Below, one piece after another: positions 17,449 to 26,692 of a DNA stretch of 42,680 nt (positions within the stretch are counted from its first letter, which is position 1; each line of letters opens with the position of its first letter). Origin of the DNA: Legionella rowbothamii. GTDB lineage: Bacteria > Pseudomonadota > Gammaproteobacteria > Legionellales > Legionellaceae. The stretch lies in contig NZ_CAAAIM010000014.1 of NCBI RefSeq assembly GCF_900639985.1, positions 1 through 42,680 of the forward strand, in the 5' to 3' direction. Under the pieces are notes generated by a model, which worked only from the letters and a program-made list of their open reading frames with translations, was not told the DNA's origin and did not search any database. The position numbers and the translations under genes are program-made.

Positions 17449-20139
17449 ATGACACAAATATGGCATGAAAGAACATCCCAGGATATCGCTGCTGGTTTCA
17501 AAATGGATTTGTCCCAAGGATTAACTCAAATTGAAGCTGAGCGGCGATTAATGGAATCAGGCCCTAATTTATTGACCAAACAAAAAAAAACGTCTCCCCT
17601 AATAATTTTTATACGACAATTAAATAGTTTAGTTATTTGGGTACTTCTAGGATCAGCCATTATTTCATTATTACTCGGGGAGAAGGTAAATGCGATTGCT
17701 ATTTTTGCCATCGTTGCACTAAATGCTGTCATTGGCTTTGTTTTAGAATATCGAGCAGATCGCGCTATTTTAGCATTACAACAAATGGCCGCTCCAAAAG
17801 CCACTGTATTACGTGATGGGCATGCGAAGATGGTTCCTACTCCTGATATTGTGCCTGGGGACCTTATCCTTTTTGAAAGTGGTGATTTAATTGCAGCAGA
17901 TGCACGTCTTATCGACTTGTCATCATTAAAAATAAACGAAGCATCATTGACCGGGGAATCATTACCTATAGCGAAAAATATTAATTCCTGTCCTGCAGAA
18001 ACGCCATTGGCTGATCGAAAAAACATGGTATTTATGGGAACTGCGGTTGCAAATGGCACTGGGCGCGCCATTGTGGTAGCTACCGGAATGCAGACTGAAA
18101 TGGGGCATATTGCTTTGATGCTAGGCGAAGCTTCACGCGATGAGACACCCTTACAAAAGAGATTAAATCAAGTTAGCTCTTATTTATTATCTATTTGTTT
18201 TTCGATTGTCATTTTAATTTTTATATTAGGGTTATTTCGCAATATTCCAGTTTTTAAATTATTTATGAGTTCAATCAGCTTGGCAGTTGCAGCCATCCCT
18301 GAAGGATTAACTGCTGTGGTGACTGTTGCTTTGGCATTAAGTGTGCAACGTATGGTACGACGTGCTGTATTAGTAAGGCGAATATCTGCAGTTGAAACAA
18401 TGGGCTGTCTACAAATTATATGTACTGATAAAACCGGAACGTTAACGGTTGGGGAAATGACAGCACGAAAACTTATTACCGCTGAGGGTATTTATAATAT
18501 TGTTGGCGAAGGTTATAACTTGACAGGTCATTTTACCCGTCAAAGTCAACCAATTAAAATCTCAGAAGATAATTTATTAAAGACCGCCCTGCGCGCAGCC
18601 GTTGCCTGCAATAACGCTGAGCTGACTTTGGAAAACAATCAATTGTCTGCTGTGGGCGATCCGACCGAAATTGCACTATTGATTGCAGCTGCTAAAGTTG
18701 GATTTTGGCGTGATGAACTAACATCCACTTTTACTCGTGTCAGAGAACTGCCTTTTAATTCCGAACGTAAACGCATGACAGTTTTATGTCGAGAGGCTGA
18801 TCAATTATTTGCTTTTGTAAAAGGGGCTCCGGAAATTCTTTTGGAGCGCTGCACCCATCTATTGACGCACGATGGAATAAAAGAAATGACATCTAATGAT
18901 CGAGCTCGTATGCAACAATCCTGTCAATTAATGGCAAGTGAAGCATTACGACTTTTGGCTTTTGCAGAGCGTCGATTAGAGTTCTCATCTAGTAAAATAG
19001 CCGACGAGGACATCGAAAATAATCTGGTTTTTTTAGGACTTGTCGGATTACAAGATCCACCCCATGCAGATGTAAAAGACTCGGTTAGTCGGTGCAAACA
19101 AGCTGGGATAAAACCCGTGATGATCACAGGCGATCACCCGAATACGGCAAAAGCAATTGCTGAAGAGCTTGGTATTTTAAATGCTGGAGATCGATTAATA
19201 ACAGGTGTCGAGCTTGATAAAATGTCCGATGATGAGTTTCTGAAATGCGTCACAGAAATTGCAGTCTATGCCAGGGTGTCTGCTGAGCATAAATTAAAAA
19301 TCATTCGTGCCTGGAAAAAAAATCAAAAGATTGTTGCAATGACTGGTGATGGGGTCAATGACGCGCCTGCATTAAAAGAATCATCAATTGGCCTTGCGAT
19401 GGGAAAAACAGGTACTGCAGTGACCAAGGAAGCAGCAGATGTGATTATAATGGATAATAGTTTTACTTCCATCGTAGCGGGCATTGAGGAAGGTCGTACA
19501 ATTTATGACAATATATCAAAAACACTTGCTTATTTATTAGCAGGGAATGCCAGTGAATTACTGATAGTATTTGTGGCCTTGTTAATAGGATGGCCCTTGC
19601 CTTTATTACCTGTTCAATTACTTTGGATTAACTTAGTCACGGATGGACTACCTGGAATTGCTCTGGCCACTGAAATGACAGAGCCGGGAACACTTAATCG
19701 TCCTCCAAGAGATCCTGAAAAGCCATTTATGGATGCATTTTTTCTAGGTCGTGTGGCTTTTATTGGATTTCTAACCTCCTTAGTCGTACTAAGCATTTTT
19801 GGCTATGAGTACTTAGTAAATGGTGATTTGATACAGGCGCAAGATGCCGCATTTTCAGTATTAGTGATTGCGAATCTTTTGCGCGCGTTTGGTGCCCGCA
19901 GTCGGACAAAAACAATTTGGCAACTCGGTTTTTTTTCAAATATACGATTGTTTTTTGTTGTGGGTATCAGTTTTTCACTGCAGTTATTGATCCATCATAT
20001 TCCAATGTTACAAGCTATTTTTGGGATTAGCGCTGTCTCATTAACGCAGTGCCTACTTTGGGTGGTTTTAGGGATGATTCCTTTATTAGTATTGGAAACT
20101 CAAAAATTGTTAAGGAAGAAATCCAATGAGGCGTTTTAA
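17449..20139 (+). CDS. P2-type cation ATPase (Ca2+-pump-like)
   Basis: About 896 residues with the P-type series: TGES in the actuator domain, phosphorylated Asp327 in DKTGTLT, TGDHPNTAK and TGDGVNDAPALKES. Membrane ligand positions resemble the SERCA sites: Glu285 in PEGL (helix 4), Asn700 and Glu703 in GNASE (helix 5), and Asn728, Thr731, Asp732 in NLVTDGLP (helix 6). This supports Ca2+ (or Mn2+) transport rather than Cu+, for which a CPC motif and an N-terminal metal domain would be expected. The ATG at 17449 is preferred over 17431 because AAAGGA lies 8 bases upstream. Its last 14 bases overlap the outer-membrane factor gene, so it is translationally coupled to the Cus-like genes, an unusual partnership. 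Confidence 0.87.
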   Translation: MTQIWHERTSQDIAAGFKMDLSQGLTQIEAERRLMESGPNLLTKQKKTSPLIIFIRQLNSLVIWVLLGSAIISLLLGEKVNAIAIFAIVALNAVIGFVLEYRADRAILALQQMAAPKATVLRDGHAKMVPTPDIVPGDLILFESGDLIAADARLIDLSSLKINEASLTGESLPIAKNINSCPAETPLADRKNMVFMGTAVANGTGRAIVVATGMQTEMGHIALMLGEASRDETPLQKRLNQVSSYLLSICFSIVILIFILGLFRNIPVFKLFMSSISLAVAAIPEGLTAVVTVALALSVQRMVRRAVLVRRISAVETMGCLQIICTDKTGTLTVGEMTARKLITAEGIYNIVGEGYNLTGHFTRQSQPIKISEDNLLKTALRAAVACNNAELTLENNQLSAVGDPTEIALLIAAAKVGFWRDELTSTFTRVRELPFNSERKRMTVLCREADQLFAFVKGAPEILLERCTHLLTHDGIKEMTSNDRARMQQSCQLMASEALRLLAFAERRLEFSSSKIADEDIENNLVFLGLVGLQDPPHADVKDSVSRCKQAGIKPVMITGDHPNTAKAIAEELGILNAGDRLITGVELDKMSDDEFLKCVTEIAVYARVSAEHKLKIIRAWKKNQKIVAMTGDGVNDAPALKESSIGLAMGKTGTAVTKEAADVIIMDNSFTSIVAGIEEGRTIYDNISKTLAYLLAGNASELLIVFVALLIGWPLPLLPVQLLWINLVTDGLPGIALATEMTEPGTLNRPPRDPEKPFMDAFFLGRVAFIGFLTSLVVLSIFGYEYLVNGDLIQAQDAAFSVLVIANLLRAFGARSRTKTIWQLGFFSNIRLFFVVGISFSLQLLIHHIPMLQAIFGISAVSLTQCLLWVVLGMIPLLVLETQKLLRKKSNEAF

Positions 20140-21394
20140 TTTTAAAAAAATCGTTTGGTGCTACATCGCTATTGTATTAGTCAATATTTCTATTGGTTCT
20201 TTAGTAGTCCATGCGAAGCCTTCACACATGTTATCTGCGCTCATCCAGGAAGCCATGAGATGTAATCCCCAAATTAAGGCTGCGCGTGATCGTTGGTTGG
20301 CAGCTAACCATGCTATTCCACAAGCGCGTGCGCTGCCTGACCCCATGCTTAATGCTGGTTACATTAACATGTCTGGTAATATTCCTGGAGACGTAGATCC
20401 GAGAAAAGAGCAAATGCTTGGCGGTAGTCAAGAAATTCCTTTCCCTGGGAAGTTGGTGGTCCGAGGACGGATAGCAACGCTTGAGGCAAAACGAGCTGCG
20501 GCAGATTATCAAGCAACCAGCTTAGCCGTTATTGCACAACTAAAACGAATTTATTATGACCTTTATTTTGCTAATAAATCGATTGATATATTGCAAAAAA
20601 ATCAACTCCTTCTTGAAGATATGGAACAAAGTGCACGTACCAATTACAGCGTTGGCAAGACACCGCAGCAAGATGTTTTTCGAGCACAAACCGAAATTTC
20701 ACGCCTTCTCATGCGCTTGGTGATATTAAGGCAAGAAAGAGCTTCACTAGAGGCCGACATTAATCGTCTTTTAAACCGTTCCCTGGATATTTCCATTAAC
20801 ACCCCTTCATCTTTGTCCGTAACGTCCATGCGATACGATATAAAACATTTTGATGCACTGCTTAAACGCCGCTCGCCACAGTTAAAAATGCAACAAAGAA
20901 ATGTAGAAAAAGGTCGTCAGGGTGTTCAATTAAGTAAAATGGATTATTTTCCTGATGTTGAAATCGAAGGAGGGCGGTTGCATGATACGGCAATGCACAC
21001 CAAAGGCTATCAAGTCTTGCTGAAAGCAACGGTCCCCCTTTATTTTATGCAAAAACAAAATAACGAAGTAAGGGAATCACTTGCTCGCTACAATGCCGAT
21101 ATAGAAGATCTCCATACTACCTACCAAATGCTTTCATTTCAGGTGAAAAATGCCTATCTATTGGCTCAACGCTCTGGGCAATTAATTCAATTGATTCAAT
21201 ACACCATTATTCCTCAAGCCACATTAACCTTTACTTCTTCGCAAGCGACTTATGGTGTTGGAAAAGTGGACTTTCTAACCTTACTCAATAATTTATTAAC
21301 CTTGCAAGAGAATGAATTGGAATTACAAAGTGAAATTGTTCAACATGAAAAGGCAATTACTCAGATAGAAGAAACCACAGGGACTTTCTTATGA
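20126..21394 (+). CDS. Outer-membrane efflux factor, CusC/CzcC-like (TolC family)
   Basis: The 422-residue protein has a signal peptide (about residues 10-30, ending near VHA) and the TolC-family helical hairpin repeats rich in Gln, Ala and Asn (KAARDRWLAANHAIPQARA, LLTLQENELELQSE). The GGSQEIPFPGKL motif is typical of heavy-metal efflux outer-membrane factors. It starts inside the ATPase gene and overlaps the next gene by 4 bases (ATGA). It should form the outer-membrane exit duct of the tripartite pump. Confidence 0.85.
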   Translation: MRRFNFKKIVWCYIAIVLVNISIGSLVVHAKPSHMLSALIQEAMRCNPQIKAARDRWLAANHAIPQARALPDPMLNAGYINMSGNIPGDVDPRKEQMLGGSQEIPFPGKLVVRGRIATLEAKRAAADYQATSLAVIAQLKRIYYDLYFANKSIDILQKNQLLLEDMEQSARTNYSVGKTPQQDVFRAQTEISRLLMRLVILRQERASLEADINRLLNRSLDISINTPSSLSVTSMRYDIKHFDALLKRRSPQLKMQQRNVEKGRQGVQLSKMDYFPDVEIEGGRLHDTAMHTKGYQVLLKATVPLYFMQKQNNEVRESLARYNADIEDLHTTYQMLSFQVKNAYLLAQRSGQLIQLIQYTIIPQATLTFTSSQATYGVGKVDFLTLLNNLLTLQENELELQSEIVQHEKAITQIEETTGTFL

Positions 21395-22521
21395 ATTTTA
21401 TAGTGATTAAACAGTTCGCTCTCATTCCTATTTTCTTGGTTATTTTGCAAGTAACTCATGCCCAAGGAACAAACGATGAACATGGCACGATGGATATGAA
21501 TCAGTCCACGTCGAAGAATGAGATTGTTATCGATCCTGTGCGTTTGCAATCCATTGGCATAACATCTGAGTCTGCATCTTCTCAAATGGTCAATAAATCG
21601 ATTCGCACTGTAGGACGTATTGAAGCTGATGAGCGACTTGTAGCACATGTTCATGTGCGCTTTGATGGCTGGATAGAACAATTATTCGTCAATTTTACTG
21701 GCGAACAGGTGAAGCAAGGGCAAGCGCTTTTTACTGTGTATAGCCCCGATTTAGTTTCAACTCAACAAGAATACTTACTTGCCCTGCATGCTCAAAAAAT
21801 CTTAGGTAAAAATGCAACGTCAAAAGCTGCAACAGGTGCCCAGGGTGCTTTTCAAGCTGCTTATCAAAGGCTTTTGTTATGGGGAATTTCTGAAAAAGAA
21901 ATTGAGCAACTTAAACGCACGGGCAAAGTGACAAGAACGATGACCATTGATTCACCAATCCAAGGTACGGTGATTAAGAAAATGGCGCTTGCAGGAATGC
22001 GCATTGAGCCTGGGGATGAGCTGTATACGATTGCTGATTTGTCCCACTTATGGATTTTAGGGGATATTTATGAATATGAATTGCCTTATATTCAGGTTGG
22101 ACAAACGGCTGATGTGACACTGACCTATTTGCCAAATAAGTTATTTAAGGCCAAGCTTAAATTTATTTATCCCACGGTGGATATGAAAACACGTACCGCT
22201 AAAGTTCGGTTTGAGGTTGACAATCAAGGTGAACAATTAAAGCCAGGTATGTATGTCAATTTGGAATTAAAAATCCCGTTAGGCAAGCTTCTCGTTGTAA
22301 ATAAAAATGCAGTGTTACTCACTGGTGAGCGAGCGGTAATTTTTATCTATCATGGTAATGGTAAAATTGAATGGAGAAATGTAACGTTGGGCGTTCGAGC
22401 AGGGGATTTGATTGAAATAAAGCAAGGAATCAAGGAAGGAGAAAAGGTTATTACTTCAGCAAACTTCCTGATTGACTCTGAAAGCCAGTTAAAAGCAGCA
22501 ATGGGTGGTATGCAACATTAA
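21391..22521 (+). CDS. cusB: Periplasmic adaptor of the Cus-type efflux pump
   Basis: The 376-residue membrane-fusion protein has a signal peptide (LVILQVTHA), a short His/Met stretch (EHGTMDMNQ) that may bind Cu(I) as the N-terminal Met of CusB does, then the CusB-type core: EADERLVAHVHVRFDGWIEQ, YSPDLVSTQQEYLLA, a hairpin, the lipoyl-half SPIQGTVIKK, and the beta-barrel RTAKVRFEVDN. It links the outer-membrane factor to the RND pump. Gene overlap with both neighbours argues for one operon. Confidence 0.85.
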   Translation: MNFIVIKQFALIPIFLVILQVTHAQGTNDEHGTMDMNQSTSKNEIVIDPVRLQSIGITSESASSQMVNKSIRTVGRIEADERLVAHVHVRFDGWIEQLFVNFTGEQVKQGQALFTVYSPDLVSTQQEYLLALHAQKILGKNATSKAATGAQGAFQAAYQRLLLWGISEKEIEQLKRTGKVTRTMTIDSPIQGTVIKKMALAGMRIEPGDELYTIADLSHLWILGDIYEYELPYIQVGQTADVTLTYLPNKLFKAKLKFIYPTVDMKTRTAKVRFEVDNQGEQLKPGMYVNLELKIPLGKLLVVNKNAVLLTGERAVIFIYHGNGKIEWRNVTLGVRAGDLIEIKQGIKEGEKVITSANFLIDSESQLKAAMGGMQH

Positions 22522-22535
22522 TAAAAAGGGATTTT

Positions 22536-25500
22536 ATGGTTGAGCGAATCATTGAGTTTTGTGCACGCAATCGATTTATTGTGTTGCTCTTCGTGCTGGG
22601 ATTTTCCTTAATGGGCTGGTTGGCTTTAAAAAATACCCGCATGGATGCTCTGCCTGATATTTCGGACACCCAAGTCATCGTGTATACCACCTGGATGGGT
22701 CGCTCTCCCGATCTCATGGAAGATCAAGTGACTTACCCCATTGTGACCGCTCTTTTATCGGCACCCAATGTGGTTGCGGTGCGTGGTTTTTCTGATTTTG
22801 GATTTTCTTACGTTTACATCATTTTTAAAGACGGAACAGATATTTATTGGGCGCGTTCTCGTGTCTTGGAGTACATGAGTCAACTGGCAGGAAAATTGCC
22901 TGAAGGGGTGACCCCTCAATTAGGACCTGATGCGACACCTGTAGGCTGGATATATCAATATGCCTTGGTCGATGAATCAGGAAAGCACAATTTAGCGGAA
23001 TTACGTACTTTTCAAGATTGGTATTTACGCTATTGGTTAAGAAGCGTTCCTGGTGTATCTGAAGTGGCCAGTGTGGGTGGCTTTGTCAAGCAATATCAAA
23101 TCAATTTAGATCCGGTTAAAGTACTCGCCTATAACCTGTCAATCCCCGAAATAATTGAAAAAATTCGCATGAGCAATAATGACACTGGGGGACGCGTTAT
23201 TGAGTTCTCAGGTGTGGAATACATGATTCGTGGACGAGGTTACATTAAATCAACGAATGATATTGAAAAAATTGCGGTGGGTATCAATGCGAATGGAACA
23301 CCCATTTTGTTACGTGATGTGGCGACCGTTCAGCTTGGTTCGGACATGCGACGTGGGGTAGTTGATTTAAACGGCCAAGGGGAAACAGTCGGCGGTATTG
23401 TCATTATGCGCTTTGGCGAAGATGTGTTGGAGGTATTGCATCGGATAAAGACAAAACTGAAAGAATTGGCCTCTGCAATTCCTGAGGGTATTAAGATAGT
23501 CCCTGTTTATGACCGCAGTAACCTCATACGTGAGGCAATCTCAACAGCCAATTGGAATCTGATTGAAGAGCTTATTGTAGTTGGCCTATTAATCATTGTG
23601 TTTTTGGGACATTTCCGTTCTGCTTTAATTCCGATTATTACCTTGCCACTTGCGATTTTAATTTCGTTTATTCCCATTTATTTTTTCAATATTGGTCTTA
23701 ACATCATGTCGATTGGCGGTATTATCGTGGCCATTGGGGATATGGTGGATGCTGCCATTATCATGGTCGATAATGCTCATAAACGATTAGCAGATTGGGA
23801 GGCATCAGGGAGTCAGGGTGATCGTACCCGGGTTTTAATTAATTCTGCTAAGGAAGTAGGGCCGGCTATTTTTTCATCGCTGCTGGTTATAGCGATTTCC
23901 TTCATGCCTGTTTTTACCTTGGAAGCACAAGAAGGTCGGTTATTTTCCCCCTTAGCTTATACTAAAAATTTAGCTATTTTCATGAGTGCGTTGTTAGCCA
24001 TTACCTTAATCCCGATGTTATTACCCATTTTGGTGCGTGGACGAATTATCCCCGAACAAAAACATCCGATTACTCGTTTCTTGCAAAAAATCTATGCTCC
24101 CGTTTTAAAATTAGCCTTAAAACATCGTAATTTTGTCATGGTGATTGCGGTGCTGGTTGGATTATCTACTATCCCTCTCTATAAAATGATTGGCACTGAG
24201 TTCATGCCACCTCTTTATGAAGGTACTATTTTATACATGCCAGTCACTTTACCCGGGATTTCTGTGACGCAAGCCTCAGCCTTGCTTCAAGAAATGGATA
24301 AAAAATTAAAGGCATTTCCCGAGGTCGACAATGTTTTTGGAAAAACGGGACGCGCTGAAACATCCACCGATCCATCACCATTTAATATGATGGAAGTGAT
24401 TGTGGAGTTAAAGCCTAAGGGGTCTTGGCGTAAAGGGGTGACTTATGAAAGTTTGATCGCCGAAATGGACAAATCATTGCAATTTCCGGGTGTAAGCAAC
24501 GCGTGGACAATGCCTATTAAAGCACGCAATGACATGCTCACTACAGGAATTCGCACCGCCCTAGGGATTAAAATTTTTGGTCCAGACATAAAGAAAATTG
24601 AAACCATTGGTAAAGAAATTGAAATGCTTGCCAAAGAAGTGCCTGGAACACGAACGACTTACGCAGAACGGGTCGCAGGAGGTTATTTTCTTGATTTTGA
24701 AATTAATCGCGATCAACTGGCTCGCTATGGTTTGACCATTATGGATGTTAATCGCATTATTGAATCCGCAGTCGGTGGTGAGAATATTGCGACCACCATT
24801 GAAGGTCGCGAGCGCTATCCAATCAATGTGCGTTATTTACGAGAGCTACGTGATGATCCTGATAAATTAAATCGTATTTTGGTTAAAACACCCAGTGGTG
24901 CAGAAGTGCCTATTGCCCAATTAGTCACGTTAACTTTTCGTTCAGGCCCTGCCATGATTCGTGATGAGAATGGGATGTTGGCGGGTTATGTCTTTATAGA
25001 TATCAGTGACCGAGATATTGGTAGTTATGTTGAGGATTTAAAACAACAAGTAAAAACAAAAATTAAATTGCCTCCAGGTTATACGTTGGCCTGGTCAGGC
25101 CAATATGAATTTATGCAACGGGTTTATGAGCGTTTGAAAATTTTTGTACCACTCACTTTAGCGATTATCTTCATTTTATTTTATTTTACCTTCCGCAGTG
25201 TTATGGAGACTTTGATGGTGATGCTTGGTGTTCCTTTTGCTCTGTTCGGTGGGTTTTTGTTGCTCCTTCTATTAGGGTATAACATGAGTATCGCAGTATG
25301 GGTTGGGATGATTGCTTTAGCCGGTGTTGCTGCTGAGACCAGTGCAGTCATGCTTGCTTACCTTGATTCAGAGTACAATGAAAAGAAAGCCAAAGGGTTA
25401 CTAAACACATTGCCCGATTTAATTCAAACGGTACAGCTTTGTGCCGTATCGCGTATTCGTCCTATGGCGATGGCAGGATTGGCCAACATATTGGGTTTAT

Positions 25501-25688
25501 TACCGGTTATGTGGGCTACAGGCATTGGAGCTGATGTGATGAAGCGCCTTGCTGCCCCTATGGTGGGTGGCGTATTCTCCGCATTATTACTGACCTTAAT
25601 CGTTATTCCGGTGATTTATGTGATGTGGCGCTGGCAAGTGGATATGAAGGGGAACAATGACACCAACACTCTGCCATTAAAAGTCTGA
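22536..25688 (+). CDS. cusA: Copper/silver RND efflux pump, CusA type
   Basis: The 1050-residue heavy-metal RND transporter has the usual twelve membrane helices in two halves. The three methionines that bind Cu(I)/Ag(I) in E. coli CusA (M573, M623, M672) appear here at M568 (LYMPVTLPG), M618 or M619 (FNMME) and M667 (NDMLTTG), each with the same surroundings. The helix-4 acidic pair GDMVDAA around residues 402-405 fits the proton relay. This argues for Cu+/Ag+ and against Zn/Co/Cd (CzcA) specificity. It lies 14 bases after the adaptor gene, with AAGGG before the ATG, and ends the operon. Confidence 0.9.
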   Translation: MVERIIEFCARNRFIVLLFVLGFSLMGWLALKNTRMDALPDISDTQVIVYTTWMGRSPDLMEDQVTYPIVTALLSAPNVVAVRGFSDFGFSYVYIIFKDGTDIYWARSRVLEYMSQLAGKLPEGVTPQLGPDATPVGWIYQYALVDESGKHNLAELRTFQDWYLRYWLRSVPGVSEVASVGGFVKQYQINLDPVKVLAYNLSIPEIIEKIRMSNNDTGGRVIEFSGVEYMIRGRGYIKSTNDIEKIAVGINANGTPILLRDVATVQLGSDMRRGVVDLNGQGETVGGIVIMRFGEDVLEVLHRIKTKLKELASAIPEGIKIVPVYDRSNLIREAISTANWNLIEELIVVGLLIIVFLGHFRSALIPIITLPLAILISFIPIYFFNIGLNIMSIGGIIVAIGDMVDAAIIMVDNAHKRLADWEASGSQGDRTRVLINSAKEVGPAIFSSLLVIAISFMPVFTLEAQEGRLFSPLAYTKNLAIFMSALLAITLIPMLLPILVRGRIIPEQKHPITRFLQKIYAPVLKLALKHRNFVMVIAVLVGLSTIPLYKMIGTEFMPPLYEGTILYMPVTLPGISVTQASALLQEMDKKLKAFPEVDNVFGKTGRAETSTDPSPFNMMEVIVELKPKGSWRKGVTYESLIAEMDKSLQFPGVSNAWTMPIKARNDMLTTGIRTALGIKIFGPDIKKIETIGKEIEMLAKEVPGTRTTYAERVAGGYFLDFEINRDQLARYGLTIMDVNRIIESAVGGENIATTIEGRERYPINVRYLRELRDDPDKLNRILVKTPSGAEVPIAQLVTLTFRSGPAMIRDENGMLAGYVFIDISDRDIGSYVEDLKQQVKTKIKLPPGYTLAWSGQYEFMQRVYERLKIFVPLTLAIIFILFYFTFRSVMETLMVMLGVPFALFGGFLLLLLLGYNMSIAVWVGMIALAGVAAETSAVMLAYLDSEYNEKKAKGLLNTLPDLIQTVQLCAVSRIRPMAMAGLANILGLLPVMWATGIGADVMKRLAAPMVGGVFSALLLTLIVIPVIYVMWRWQVDMKGNNDTNTLPLKV

Positions 25689-25878
25689 ACTAAAAGGTGT
25701 TGCTGTTATTAAGCAATCATAACCCGTTGAGTCTTGTGCTACTATTTAATTGGTTCATGTTGATTTTCAGGATATGGGATTTTTTACTTTAATTAAGATA
25801 GCAGAGGGGATTAATCAGGAGATATTCGTTCACTGCGCAGGTCACTGCTATTTCATCACAACACCAAGGATAGGGGTT

Positions 25879-26633
25879 ATGAACGCATCAGATACGACAA
25901 GCCATTCAGACAAAGCAGCAACAAGGTGTTCAATGGCGCTTGAACAAACAGATGATGAATCGTGTTGCTCGCTTGAAGATAGGCATGAATTGGATGATTT
26001 TTTTAGATTTCTTAATAAATCCTTTCAGGCCCATCTTGCCAAAGGTACGGCCGGTATTAGTCCCGCTTCGGTTAGAAATGCCTGGTTTGTATGGCTGTCT
26101 CAATTGGCAGAGTCACCTGGTCTCTTACTGGAACTAGCATTTTATCCTGCCATGCATGCCCATGACTGTATTAATAACGTGATATGTGTTGACAAAACTG
26201 CTGGTGGTAAAGATGTTCGTTTTCATAAAGAAAGCTGGGAAACCATGCCTTGGCGCTTGTGGGCTGAAGGGTTTCTTCAGGTTGAAGATTGGTGGCGACG
26301 AGCCACAACTCAGGTTCCAGGCTTACCTCGCCATGTTGAGCGTACCGTGTCCTTTTGGGCGCGACAATTCCTTGATGCGTGGTCACCTTCTAATTTTGTC
26401 TTAACCAATCCTGATCTATTCCATGAAACAATCCGTTCAAATGGATTTAACTTGATTCGTGGCACTGAAATTGCTGTTGAAGACCTATTTGAGAGAATAA
26501 CCGGCACACCACCTACTGGTACTGAACAGTTCATACCAGGCAAGGATGTGGCGGTTACTCCAGGGCAAGTGGTGTTCAGCAATCATTTGATAGAGCTTAT
26601 TCAATACGCGCCACAAACGAAGACTGTTTTTAA
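25879..26633 (+). pseudogene. phaC: PHA synthase PhaC, N-terminal half only, cut by a Tn3-family element
   Basis: About 250 codons from the ATG at 25879 (AAGGATAGGGG just upstream) match the PhaC N-terminal domain: RFHKESWETMPW, DFL/FARQFLDAWSPSNF, LTNPDLFHETIRSNG, then TPGQVVFSNHLIELIQYAPQ. The frame then runs into foreign sequence (FKGFFAGRY...) exactly where a Tn3-type terminal repeat starts at 26634. The lipase-like catalytic half with Cys-Asp-His is missing, so no active synthase can be made. The other half is not in this window. Intact enzymes are about 570-620 residues. Confidence 0.88.
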
Positions 26634-26671
26634 GGGGTTCTTTGCAGGAAGGTACGAAATTTCCCAGCATG
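26634..26671. repeat. Left terminal inverted repeat of the second Tn3-family element
   Basis: The sequence begins GGGGTTCTTTGCAGG and includes CCCAGCATGCC, resembling the repeat at 1326-1363 (shared GGGGTT and CAGCATG). The GGGG end faces into phaC. Inward, the tnpA 3' end starts 22 bases after the 38 bp block. The matching right-hand repeat was not found in the window. Confidence 0.6.
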
Positions 26672-26692
26672 CCCTTATAGCCCTTTACCAGC

